From Ypsolopha sequella (taxonomy: Eukaryota; Arthropoda; Insecta; Lepidoptera; Ypsolophidae), in NCBI GenBank assembly GCA_934047225.1, contig OW204005.1:24064396-24128395 (forward strand): 64,000 nt of DNA, given 5' to 3'. Shown here piece by piece: positions 50,938-60,835 of the stretch. The translations under genes were made by a program, and so were the position numbers. The notes beneath the pieces were generated by a model. That model worked only from the letters and a program-made list of their open reading frames with translations. It made no database searches and was not told where the DNA came from. How positions within the stretch are numbered: position 1 is the stretch's first letter; every line of letters begins with the position of its first letter.

Positions 50938-53880
50938 TTGTCTAAATTGAACGTTTATTACCAGAATGTGAGAGGTTTAAGAACGAAATCTGATACTTTC
51001 TTCGCTAACATATTGAACAATAGCTATGACGTCATCTGCTTAACCGAAACCTGGCTTAATCAGGATTTTTTCGATTCAGAATACTTCGATAACAGGTATT
51101 GTGTATACCGATGTGATAGGGATCCAGCTGCCAAAGGCCTCGACCGAGGAGGTGGGGTATTGGTCGCGGTTCGTCGTGGTCTACCGATTCAGCTGAGAAC
51201 CGAGTGGTGTGCATCAGCTCCCGCTGAAGAAGTTTGGCTTTGCCTAGAACTGGAATGCGTAAGTATGCCTAGCCGCTCCCTCGTGCCCTGTCACTCAAGT
51301 ATTTCTACTACAACCGCTGTTAACTATAATAAAAAACACTCCGTTCGTCTAAATATAGGGTGTACTTATGTTCCACACGGTGATGATCAATATGATAACC
51401 TTAATTGTTTTCTTGATAAGGTATCAGAGCTTATTGTTGAATTCCCAGATGAGTTGTTCTTCATTTCAGGGGACTTTAATGTTACACATGCCATGTGGGA
51501 ATCAGTTTTTGACTCAAACCATTTATATATAACAAATCCTAACTCTGACAAATTTGTTTCTCTAATTTCTGATTTTTTAGGTGTTACTGGATTACATCAA
51601 TACAATTCACACGTCAATATTAATGGTAGAATACTTGACCTTATTCTCTGTAACTTTGATAGCACTGTTAATATCTGCTCCGCTCCACTCGTCAAAGAAG
51701 ATCGACACCACAAATCCTTAGAAATAGACTTACACATATCTTACCAGGACACGTTAAGGGAAAAAACCCGCAAGAAATTACTATTCTTTTCTGCTAATTA
51801 TACTGATATTCGTAATGCTATTTCTGCTATCGACTGGGAACCTATGCAATCAATGAACACGGAGGATTCAGTAAATTATTTTTACTCAAAATTATTTACC
51901 ATCATTGATGCAAACGTGCCCACACGCATAGTGAGTAACTCGTCTGGCTATCCAATTTGGTACACAAAACCGTTAATTAAATTAACTAGAGAAAAACGTA
52001 AATTTCATTCATTATGGAAAAAATTCAATAATCCACTAGATTATCAGACTTTTAAATTACTAAGATCAAGAGCGGCCAAAATGGAAAGAAAATGTCATAA
52101 ATATTATATTGATTTCGCTGAAGAAAAAATTAAATATTTTCCTAAGTATTTCTGGACGTATATTAAAAGCAAAAAATCGTCAAATGAGTTGCCCGATGCC
52201 ATGCATCTCAATGATGTATATTCTAAAGACGGGGCGGAAATCAGTGAATTGTTCAATAGCTATTTTCAATCAGTCTTTGAACCAGATGATGGGTTGGCTC
52301 TTGACCCACCGATATCTGAGCATACCGAAGCTCCTGTTGATATGTCCTCTGTGGATCTCTCTGAAAAACATGTTTTTAATTGCCTTAACTCAGTTAATAT
52401 CTCTAAAGGGGCAGGCCCTGACGGTGTACACCCATTATTTATCAAAAAATGTGCAAATGAACTATCTCCTCCCTTATCTCTCATATTTATTAAGTCTTTA
52501 AATGAAGGTCATTTTCCCACAGTATGGAAGCGTGCTCTTATTACCCCAGTTTTTAAGGGCGGCGACAAACATGATGTTACCAAGTATCGCGGTATCTCCA
52601 AACTCTCAATGTTTGGGAAATTATTTGAAAAACTTATAACTAATCAGATCACTTTCACTTTATCGCGTCACATGCTGCCCCAGCAACATGGGTTCTTAAA
52701 AGAGCGTAGTGTAGAAACTAATCTCATTACGTTTGTAGACTACGTATTAAATGCAATGGATGATGGTTTTCAGGTAGATGCCGTGTATACGGATTTCTCG
52801 AAAGCCTTTGACAAAATTAAACATTCTACCTTACTAAAAAAGCTTTCCCAGATCGGTATACACGGTAACCTCTTTCGTTGGATCAAATCTTATATAGAAA
52901 ACCGCTCGCAAGCAGTCTCGCTTAAAGGATATACCTCAAATTATCAAATTATTAGTTCTGGAGTCCCACAAGGTTCTCATTTGGGTCCCCTCTTATTTTC
53001 CCTTTACCTTAACGATTTAGACAAATTCATTGACCCATCTGGTTTTTTGTTGTACGCTGATGATGCAAAACTTTATCAAATAGTGTCTAAGCCTAGTGAT
53101 TGCATCATGCTCCAAGCTAATTTAAATAAATTTATTGATTTTTGTAACCTTAATGTTTTATTCCTAAATGTAGATAAATGCTATACGATATCATTTTCTC
53201 GGAAACTCAACATAATTCATTATGATTATATGATATGCGGTAAAATTCTTAAACGAGTATCTCAAATTAAAGACTTAGGTGTAATTTTGGATTCCAAACT
53301 AGATTTCTGTGCCCATATTGATCATATCGTTACTAAGGCTTTTAAAAATCTTGGCATGATTCTTCGTTTGGGTAGAGCTTTTAAAAAGATAATGACATAT
53401 AAAATGCTTTATTTCGCGTACGTGCGTAGTGTCCTTGAATTTGCTTGCATTGTTTGGAGTCCTATGTATAAAGTGCACATTACTAGAGTGGAAAGAGTCC
53501 AAAATAAATTTCTGAAAATTCTGGACTATCGTACTGGACATTTCTTTAAGGGTTATGTTGAAAGTGCCCAGCGAAATAACTTGCCATCTTTACAGCACCG
53601 ACGATTATTACTTGATGTCTCGTTTTTGTTCAAACTTGTCAATAACCAAGTTGACTCACCTACACTACTTGAGAAAGTTCTATTTAAGGTCCCTCTTAAG
53701 TCCTACTCACGTTCTGGTAACCTGTTTTATGTTAAATTTGCTGGTACAAATTACGCTAAACACACCTTTTTCAGACGCAGCTTACAATTTTATAATAAGA
53801 ACTTACAAGATTTAGACTTGTTCGCCCTAAGCCACCAATGTTTTAAAATAAATGCTCTTAAAGCAATATCTAAACTATAA
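50938..53880 (+). CDS. LINE ORF2 polyprotein: APE endonuclease and reverse transcriptase
   Basis: This protein nicks the target and copies the element RNA at the nick. Numbering from TTG 50938 (980 codons): the N-terminal APE-like endonuclease has NVRGLRTK (10-17), TETWL (36-40), GGGVLVAV (71-78), CTYVPHGDD (142-150), SGDFN (177-181), RILDLIL (231-237) and a terminal DRHHKSLEI (255-263) in place of the usual SDH. The reverse transcriptase has KGAGPDGVHP (490-499), LITPVFKGGD (534-543), VYTDFSKAFD (616-625), SGVPQGSHLGP (674-684) and catalytic YADD (706-709). The tail holds the expected LEFACIVWSP and FLKILDYR blocks. There is no in-frame ATG before residue 110 (51265), although the open frame reaches 50875. 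TTG 50938 may be a mutated ATG, or initiation may be unusual. Otherwise intact. Confidence 0.9.
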   Translation: MSKLNVYYQNVRGLRTKSDTFFANILNNSYDVICLTETWLNQDFFDSEYFDNRYCVYRCDRDPAAKGLDRGGGVLVAVRRGLPIQLRTEWCASAPAEEVWLCLELECVSMPSRSLVPCHSSISTTTAVNYNKKHSVRLNIGCTYVPHGDDQYDNLNCFLDKVSELIVEFPDELFFISGDFNVTHAMWESVFDSNHLYITNPNSDKFVSLISDFLGVTGLHQYNSHVNINGRILDLILCNFDSTVNICSAPLVKEDRHHKSLEIDLHISYQDTLREKTRKKLLFFSANYTDIRNAISAIDWEPMQSMNTEDSVNYFYSKLFTIIDANVPTRIVSNSSGYPIWYTKPLIKLTREKRKFHSLWKKFNNPLDYQTFKLLRSRAAKMERKCHKYYIDFAEEKIKYFPKYFWTYIKSKKSSNELPDAMHLNDVYSKDGAEISELFNSYFQSVFEPDDGLALDPPISEHTEAPVDMSSVDLSEKHVFNCLNSVNISKGAGPDGVHPLFIKKCANELSPPLSLIFIKSLNEGHFPTVWKRALITPVFKGGDKHDVTKYRGISKLSMFGKLFEKLITNQITFTLSRHMLPQQHGFLKERSVETNLITFVDYVLNAMDDGFQVDAVYTDFSKAFDKIKHSTLLKKLSQIGIHGNLFRWIKSYIENRSQAVSLKGYTSNYQIISSGVPQGSHLGPLLFSLYLNDLDKFIDPSGFLLYADDAKLYQIVSKPSDCIMLQANLNKFIDFCNLNVLFLNVDKCYTISFSRKLNIIHYDYMICGKILKRVSQIKDLGVILDSKLDFCAHIDHIVTKAFKNLGMILRLGRAFKKIMTYKMLYFAYVRSVLEFACIVWSPMYKVHITRVERVQNKFLKILDYRTGHFFKGYVESAQRNNLPSLQHRRLLLDVSFLFKLVNNQVDSPTLLEKVLFKVPLKSYSRSGNLFYVKFAGTNYAKHTFFRRSLQFYNKNLQDLDLFALSHQCFKINALKAISKL

Positions 53881-54144
53881 TGTGTTAATCTTATCTTAAA
53901 ACTACAATATTCACTTTGTCATAATATTTAGTATTCAAAATCCATTTTGATGTCTGTGTGATGTGCCTTTTGTGTTTATGTCTTATGTTGTTTACGTATT
54001 TTTGTAACTTTGTTTCTTAATTAAGTGTATTTGTTTTGATTGTTAATTTCAGGAACCTCCAGGTCTATTCTTTACTATTTTTAAATGTATTAAGATTTCT
54101 GTGTGACTGTTTGTGTTCTCAATAAAACAAAATAAAAAAAAAAA

Positions 54145-54205
54145 ATATCTATACCTGCTTTGCAAAATAAACTATTTGAATTTGAATTTTGAATTTGAAT
54201 TTGAA
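54145..54205 (+). mobile_element. LINE tail element Z, copy 2, 3' segment
   Basis: ATATCTATACCTGCTTTGCA, AAATAAACTA then TTGAATTTGAA-type repeats: the continuation of 48790-49333 interrupted by the LINE. The uninterrupted order is seen at 15025-15081. Confidence 0.8.
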
Positions 54206-55458
54206 CCAGTAGGGACTGTGGGGTGAATTCCCGAGTTAAATACCTACGCGCCACCGAAGCGTTAGGGCTGTCGCTCACTCATATCATAACTTGGGTTTTT
54301 CGAGATACGATAAGACTCGTCATCGTCATCATATGACCTTTATTTGTTCCTGCGTTTTTTTTTTCCATCACGAAATGAAATAATAAACTATGTAATAAAT
54401 AATAATGAAATAATCAACTTTATATTCAGAAGTAAGAAAACCACGTAAACATTTTTCTGACATCAATAAATTAAACCACTATTTTAGTCCGAAAAGGATC
54501 CGCCCACGAACACCGACAACCAGACAAGACGGAAGATTTACTTTTCGTTTCGCGCAGGCGTTTTTTTTTTGTAATTCTTAGTTAAAAGCACATAAAAATA
54601 ATTTTTAATTAAAATAATGAATAGTGAATTAGTTGGTTGTAGTTGGAGGTATTTCTAAAAGGTAAACTGGTTGGAATCGGCTTCTATGGAGCCTTTGCCA
54701 CTGATGTACAGACAGACACGTTTTTTTTCTACTTTATTACCTATTTAGTATATCACAGATATAGTATACATCACAGATAATATAAAGAAAGATGATTGCT
54801 TACGTAATATTTGACCACAGTCACTTCCTCCACATTTACTCTGACACATTCCTGCAATTTTGTATTAGCAAATCTAAATATCATAAATAAATTTACTCTG
54901 AGACATATTCGTCACATCTGCCGTTTGATTGCGAGTGCCGCGTGCCGCCGTTCCGACGGTTGGGTGGCTAGACTTGCATGCTGCGACGGCGTGGCGGTGG
55001 CGGTAAACCGACCAAAAAAGCTGGTTTTTGTTCTGACAAGCGCACTAAAATCTATGTACTATTTATTTTGCCCAGGTAATAGACAGTAAGTACGTGGACA
55101 GTATCAACATACATAACAAGAACGCGACAAATTTATAAACTTCGTTTGTAATGTACTCTTGAGTGATATTTGCAATTCTTACCTTTAGACATTAGCCAGA
55201 AGCCTAAAAAAAGCTTTTTTTTTTGGGATGAATTCAGACACCCAAAAACACAACAATATCATCGTGTCCGGATCGGCATAGAGTTTACAGCCTGTCACGT
55301 CTTTGGAGCGGTGCTTGCGTCTGCGCGTACTGGCAACCGCGGCACGGCTCGCCGACCTCAGCAAACAACGACTGAACTCTACTTAGACGGCGTGTAGAGC
55401 ACGCGTCTGTGTGTGTGTGCTTAAATTAGAGCGTTTCCAAGTACATTCCCTACTGGTT
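54206..55458. other. No gene recognised; possible 12 bp inverted ends
   Basis: AACCAGTAGGGA (54204-54215) and its inverse TCCCTACTGGTT (55447-55458) bracket this 1.25 kb stretch. About 55290-55440 carries CGGCGTGTAGAGCACGC, related to the fold-back at 40708. Frames at 54811-55089 and 55170-55397 have no known motif. Confidence 0.35.
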
Positions 55459-57176
55459 GTGTTTGTTTTGTTTATACTGTGCTAACGTTCTACCGCCTGA
55501 GCTTTCACCGCTTAAATTGAACAATTGATATTTTTATATTTTCAGGATTACCTAAAAGTAAAAAAGGAATAAACCGAATATTTATCGTGGGTGACTATAT
55601 CTCATCGAGTACCAGCATGAGACAGTTACTATGAGAAGGGCAAAAACTAAAAGAGCGGTAGTCGTTGGTGAGACTTGGCGGGTTTTGTTAAGCCACGAGA
55701 AGAGTTATTTCTCTATATTATATCAACGCATACGTTGCGATTGCGCAGCGTTATGATTGGACGGCAGGGTCTCAGAACAATAATACATCAATAGGCAGGG
55801 CAAACAAATTTTATACAACGTTTATGCAAATTTCAGGGAACGTAAGAAAGATCTCTCGTCTTTAGAATGTGCAAGATGTTAATTTGACAAAATTAGTGGC
55901 CGAAATAACAGGTATTATTACAAAAAGTACTGAAACGAGAATTATAAATGAGGTAAAGAAAACACTTTAAATCTCTAAGAAAACAATAATTTCCGAAAAA
56001 ACTAATATAAATTGACAGTTTAAATAAAAATACAGATACAACGATTTTACTACTTAATTATTAGTACAAATTAAGTTTCCATATGAAAAATAAATCAAAA
56101 TAACTAGTGTTTGCCAAATAAATCATAAGATATATCTCAACGAAATTCTTCCGTGTGTAGCGTGCGTTACCGCGACACGCTCGCACCTCGCCCCTGTCAT
56201 ATTTTCTATTCTGTGTCCCTGCCCTCGTCTCGCAGGCGTCCTCAGCACAAACTTGGAGACCTATAGATTGATTGATATGTAACAAACGATAGAGATTTGT
56301 CAGAATCGTAGCAGATAGAAATCTGTAATCTCTTTGCCTACCCTTTTGGCAACCAAGCGTGAGTATGTATGTTTGTAAAACAAGGGTTTTTACTAGACAC
56401 GGATAAAGTTTTGGTATCTGCATTATAAACAGTTTAGAAATACAAGTTCCACTCTAAATTGTCTGTAGTACAGAAGCGTCCAGACAACTATATCGAAATT
56501 TATTGCTGCAAGTTCTCGGTTCAATTCTTGGCAAATATTTATGTCTAAATTTAGCACCACCCATACGTATATATTCAGTAGATACGCTTGTCTTATCTAT
56601 CTCTAATCCAAAATATAATGAAAAAATATATGTAATTAAATTAATTTCAGTCCAGAGTCAAATTTTAAAGTTGTCGGTAACGTGCGATTCACCTTCGCCT
56701 TAATGTGGCTACTTTATTAGATCTCTGATCAGCCCCTTCCTCTTTTTACCTTCGACTATGAGTTTTTATTAAGGATCATCCTTTACTTGCTCTCTTTTTT
56801 ATTACTTAAATACTTAATAGCGGTTTTATACCTATATACTATTTTATCTACTTCCATTCTGCAATAAGGTAATTGCAACATCAAAAGCAGTTTTACAAGT
56901 ACCTACATTGTTTATCCGATGTTATGATATTACATTGTAACAACGCGTTTCTGCGCTGCGATTGGCCCAATTTATTATTACGCTGCTAGAGAGCTAATCA
57001 GAGAAATAATTACCCACCTTATGTATTAAGCCACGCCCCCTTTATTCTAATTGGCCTTTAAGGCAGCTTTACCGGAATGACGCACCCGGGATTCATGAAC
57101 GAGTGTTCTTCTTCTCATTTTTTGTGAAATTGTTAGTTGAAAATATTATAAATAAAGACGATATTTTTGATGGTCG
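55459..57176. other. No gene recognised
   Basis: About 1.7 kb. A 120-codon minus frame (56061-56423) and a 66-codon plus frame (56503-56703) lack motifs. GGTTCAATTC near 56517 is an isolated B-box-like sequence without an A box. Patches with ATTGG at about 55751, 56961 and 57048 are not clearly related. Confidence 0.35.
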
Positions 57177-57311
57177 TAGATAAAGTATTGTGTGCAACTG
57201 AACATAATTAGACATTGGGACACACATTTTGTTCGTTTCGTAAACAAGCACTCGTGTCCCAATATCTCAAATTATGTTACAGTTAGTTGTACAAAATACT
57301 ATTATCTACTC
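57177..57311. repeat. Imperfect hairpin just upstream of the truncated LINE
   Basis: TAGATAAAGTATTGTGTGCA, CATAATTAGACATTGGGACAC pairs with GTGTCCCAATATCTCAAATTATG, GTACAAAATACTATTATCTA; loop ~30 nt. Probably a small fold-back MITE; it may mark the 5' junction of the following LINE. Confidence 0.7.
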
Positions 57312-57336
57312 TTATGTCGTAAAATTCGAATTATAA

Positions 57337-59545
57337 ACTTCAAAACGAGTTTATATTGACATACTTTATGAACACAATACCAAAATTATGAAATATAATC
57401 ATATTACAACACTTAAAATACAAGAATGCACACAAGATGAAGTATTAAAAATAATCAATAAAATAAACACCAACGCATCTGGCTATGATGCTATCTCCTT
57501 AAAAATGGTAACGATGACACTAATCGTAACTTTGCCAATCATTACCGAGATAGTAAATAAGTCTATAACTGAACATTGTTTTCCTGATGCCTGGAAAATG
57601 GCAAGGGTAAAACCTCTACCAAAAAGTTCCACTGTAGAAGACTTAAGGGACTTACGCGCTATAAGTATTTTACCGGTTTTATCGAAGGTAATCGAAAGAG
57701 TTGTATGTTCTCAACTGACCAAATTTCTCGAGAGCAAGTCAATTCTTCCAGCAATACAGTCAGGTTTTCGTAGTCAGCATGGAACCGCCACTGCTTTAGC
57801 AAATGTCACAGATGATATCCTAACTGCGTCAGATTCGGGAATGGGTAGCACCCTAGTACTACTTGATTTCTCCCGGGCATTTGACTGCCTTAGTCCAGAT
57901 TTATTGTTGGCGAAAATGTCATACTATGGAATCTCGCAGTCAGCTTGTGAATGGTTCGGATCCTTTCTTACTGATAGGCAACAATATGTTGTGATCGAAG
58001 ATGAGCAAGGTAATATTAAACAATCACAGATAAAACCTATACTACGAGGATGCCCACAAGGATCAATTTTAAGTCCCCTTTTATTCATTCTGTACACTTC
58101 AGATCTGATTACAAAACTTAAATATTGCAAAGTTCACATGTATGCTGATGATACACAATTGTTCCACTCATTCAAGCACCAAAATACAAACGAAGCAGTA
58201 CAAAAAATAAATAAAGATCTCGAAGTTGTATTTCAATGGACCAAAAAGAACGCTTTATTACTCAATCCAACTAAATCTAAATACATTATCCTTGGTACTA
58301 AACGTCAATGCGAACAAATAGTAGAAAACAAACCCGATATTCGAATTAACGAGAAAAGTGTGGAGAGAGTTCTTAAAGCCAAAAACCTAGGTCTGCTTAT
58401 GGATAGTGAACTCAGATTTGAAGACCATATAAATCTAAAAATAAGAACGGCATTTTTTCGTTTAAAGGTTTTGTATGGAATCCGAGACTACTTGAAAACC
58501 GAAGTAAGAGTAATCTTAACCGAATCGCTTGTTCTCTCCGTTTTTAATTACTGCGATACAGTTTATGGGCCGAGACTTTTCGGCAAAACTAGCAATGCAA
58601 TACAAAGGGTACAAAATGCATGTGCAAGATTTTGTTACGGTATACCCCGACGATCACACATAACTCCGTTTCTATGCGAAAAGAAAATTCTTAAAATGGA
58701 AGGTCGCCGAGAACTACATCTTGCAGGCATGGTGCATAAAATAGTGCATACGATGCGTCCAGAATATTTACTTTGTAAATTTAAATGGCTGGGAGACGAA
58801 CACAGCAAATTTACAAGAAGCAAAGTCATAAATAAAATGAGTATCCCTAAACATAAAACCGCAAATTTTCAGGCAGGGTTCAAGTTTGCAGCGTCAAAGG
58901 TGTGGAACGATTTGCCACCCCCACTCAAAGACAATATACCCTATAATTCATTTAAGTTTAAATTAAAATACACCTTACTTGATAAACAAATTGCAGTAGC
59001 AAAGACAAAATACAAAATAAAACATGGAAAATCAAAAATTTTACGTTAGTTCTAGCTGACGTACCCGATGAGTAAGTGATGATAGATTTATTGTATTACT
59101 AACATCAATATCAATAAGATATACATATATGCCTATACAAATACTTATATATTTTTAAATATATTATTTATCACAGACACTGCACGCACTACACTACTTT
59201 AAATACCTCTGTACTTTAATAAGTTTAAAATGTACACTGTTTTGTAATTATTATTATTCCTTTTCTCACTTTTATTTTTTGTGTTGAATTTTACACGTCC
59301 TTCTGCGCCTTTATTTGATTTTTTTCTAAATTATGTCCTCTGTCTGGGGTATGCTGAAAATCAGCGCTGCTCGATTTCTATGAGATCGGCAGCTTTGCTG
59401 AGCATGCTACCATTTGCCAGAAATGTTTAAAACTTGTTTTTTCTTCTATTTTAACCTTTGTATAATTTTAATGTGTTTAGTTTTAAGTATTTTTTTGGCA
59501 ATAAACCTTTTTTACTTTTTACTTACTTTACTTTACTTTACTTTT
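57337..59545 (+). mobile_element. 5'-truncated LINE
   Basis: Contains only the reverse-transcriptase part of ORF2, then a ~490 bp 3' UTR ending AATAAACC and a (TTTAC)n tail (about 59505-59540). A short simple-repeat tail instead of poly(A) sets it apart from the LINE at 49334. The 5' breakpoint lies between 57311 and 57388. Target duplications were not found by eye. Confidence 0.85.
57388..59049 (+). CDS. LINE ORF2 fragment: reverse transcriptase
   Basis: 553 residues from ATG 57388; the open frame begins 17 codons earlier (57337), so this ATG is internal to the original ORF2, and the endonuclease has been lost by truncation. The RT fingers and palm are intact: NASGYDAIS (29-37), MARVKPLPKSS (71-81), RAISILPVLSKVIERVV (90-106), QSGFRSQHGT (124-133), LLDFSRAFD (158-166), RGCPQGSILSPLLF (220-233), catalytic YADD (252-255), then NPTKSKYIILG and LKAKNLGLLMD. 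The C-terminus has the usual RVQNACARFCYG and KVWNDLPPPL blocks. No stop or frameshift over 553 codons means the copy is young or was recently active in RT sequence. As a transposon it is dead. The group (Jockey/CR1-like) is inferred. Confidence 0.88.
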   Translation: MKYNHITTLKIQECTQDEVLKIINKINTNASGYDAISLKMVTMTLIVTLPIITEIVNKSITEHCFPDAWKMARVKPLPKSSTVEDLRDLRAISILPVLSKVIERVVCSQLTKFLESKSILPAIQSGFRSQHGTATALANVTDDILTASDSGMGSTLVLLDFSRAFDCLSPDLLLAKMSYYGISQSACEWFGSFLTDRQQYVVIEDEQGNIKQSQIKPILRGCPQGSILSPLLFILYTSDLITKLKYCKVHMYADDTQLFHSFKHQNTNEAVQKINKDLEVVFQWTKKNALLLNPTKSKYIILGTKRQCEQIVENKPDIRINEKSVERVLKAKNLGLLMDSELRFEDHINLKIRTAFFRLKVLYGIRDYLKTEVRVILTESLVLSVFNYCDTVYGPRLFGKTSNAIQRVQNACARFCYGIPRRSHITPFLCEKKILKMEGRRELHLAGMVHKIVHTMRPEYLLCKFKWLGDEHSKFTRSKVINKMSIPKHKTANFQAGFKFAASKVWNDLPPPLKDNIPYNSFKFKLKYTLLDKQIAVAKTKYKIKHGKSKILR

Positions 59546-59796
59546 CTCTTACAAAATATGTTATAAAACAATTTTTTTTCTACTACGATACTGGGCAAAT
59601 CCGAGAAGTTAATATCACCAAGGAGTTTCTATAATTTTTTTTTCTAGTGTAATACATGTGCGGTGCGCGCCATTTTTATAGCATTTCTTTGTAGTTTTTA
59701 TGTAACAATTTCATAAACTAATACTATTTTAACATATACACCTGCAGTTCTTAGCACATAATTTTATATAAACATAAATATAACCCTAACATAAAT

Positions 59797-60098
59797 GCAA
59801 CACACACAAAACGTGCATCACACACAAAACGTGCAACACACACAAAACGTGCAACACACAAAACGTGCATCACACACAAAACGTGCATCACACACAAAAC
59901 GTGCATCACACACAAAACGTGCATCACACACAAAACGTGCAACACACACAAAACGTGCAACACACAAAACGTGCATCACACACAAAACGTGCATCACACA
60001 CAAAACGTGCATCACACACAAAACGTGCAACACACACAAAACGTGTAACACACACAAAACGTGCAACACACACAAAACGTGCAACACACACAAAACAC
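59797..60098. repeat. 18 bp minisatellite, about 17 units
   Basis: Unit CACACACAAAACGTGCAT, or ...GCAA with occasional 16 bp units. Because 18 is a multiple of three and the unit lacks stops in several frames, long repetitive frames appear on both strands (HTQNVQ, HTKRAS and CVMHVL periods). These are not genes. Confidence 0.95.
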
Positions 60099-60518
60099 AC
60101 TTATCTGTACACGTCACTACTACAACCATAGCCGAACGAACTTTGTGAGATACGTTGATAGAGATAGAACATATATGTAACTGTCTACTTCCGATACTTA
60201 TTTAATTTATATTATGTTCGGGTATTGGAATTAGTTCCGTTAACAAAGAAACAAGTAAATACCCGAGCTAGACTAAGCTGTTCGTTTATAAAATGGTGGA
60301 ACATTTCAAAACATGATGGATCCATTTTCCGGTTTCCTTATCCGGTGTAATTTAGGAACATCTTTCCATGGCCAGTTTGGTCTATTCGCGGTCAATTAGC
60401 CGGAAATTATGATGATTAATGACCAAGCCGCGGTTAATAAGAGTGGTTTAGGGATCCCTCACGAAATAGACACCCTGGTACGATAATTATATACCCTTTC
60501 TACCTAGATAACAATTAT
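60099..60518. other. No gene seen
   Basis: Unremarkable sequence between a minisatellite and a MITE. Confidence 0.4.
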
Positions 60519-60776
60519 TATACAACGTGTAACAGCAAGGTGTAACCATATTTGAAGAGCATATTCAGTCAATGGTATAGAACAACTTTTACTATGGAGA
60601 CAAAACTGAAATCTCAAAAAAAAAATTTGCCCTTCCATACATTTCGGCCGAGTGGCATTGCATTTTTCTATGAAACAGTTCAATATTTTTTACGAGATAC
60701 AGGGATTTTTCCATGGTAAAAGTTGAGTAAATAAGCTCTTCAAATATGGTCACATCTTTCTGTTACACGTTGTATA
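60519..60776. mobile_element. Fold-back MITE (258 bp)
   Basis: TATACAACGTGTAACAGCAA, CCATATTTGAAGAGC, CAACTTTTACTATGGA pairs with TCCATGGTAAAAGTTG, GCTCTTCAAATATGG, TTCTGTTACACGTTGTATA. TA at each end is consistent with a TA target duplication. An 18-bp palindrome TTATACAACGTTGTATAA at 7813-7830 echoes its outer ends. Confidence 0.8.
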
Positions 60777-60835
60777 AGGTGACTTTGGTTTGAATTGAAA
60801 GACAGAAGTAATTCAGTAAGTTACGCATATTGTCC

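Larger units (their letters stand above)
49334..54144 (+). mobile_element. Near-full-length non-LTR retrotransposon (Jockey/CR1 group)
   Basis: This is a 4.8 kb unit: 5' UTR (49334-49564, beginning GTCGTCGTTTGGTCGCGG), ORF1, a 359-bp spacer, ORF2, and a 260-bp 3' UTR with AATAAA then poly(A). It is flanked by ATATC (49329-49333 and 54145-54149), consistent with target-primed reverse transcription. It lies within element Z, so it is younger than Z. Both reading frames are open throughout. The poly(A) end suggests the Jockey side of the group, whereas a PHD-bearing ORF1 is better known from CR1/L2-type elements; the exact clade needs a reverse-transcriptase tree. Confidence 0.9.

Noticed and set aside
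52109..52501. Frames inside the LINE ORF2 (52109-52501 +, 52266-52484 -, 53299-53541 -, 53555-53815 +)
   Set aside because: Out-of-frame shadows of the reverse transcriptase.
59795..60148. Histidine/threonine-rich repetitive protein (several frames)
   Set aside because: Produced by the 18 bp minisatellite; equally open on both strands.
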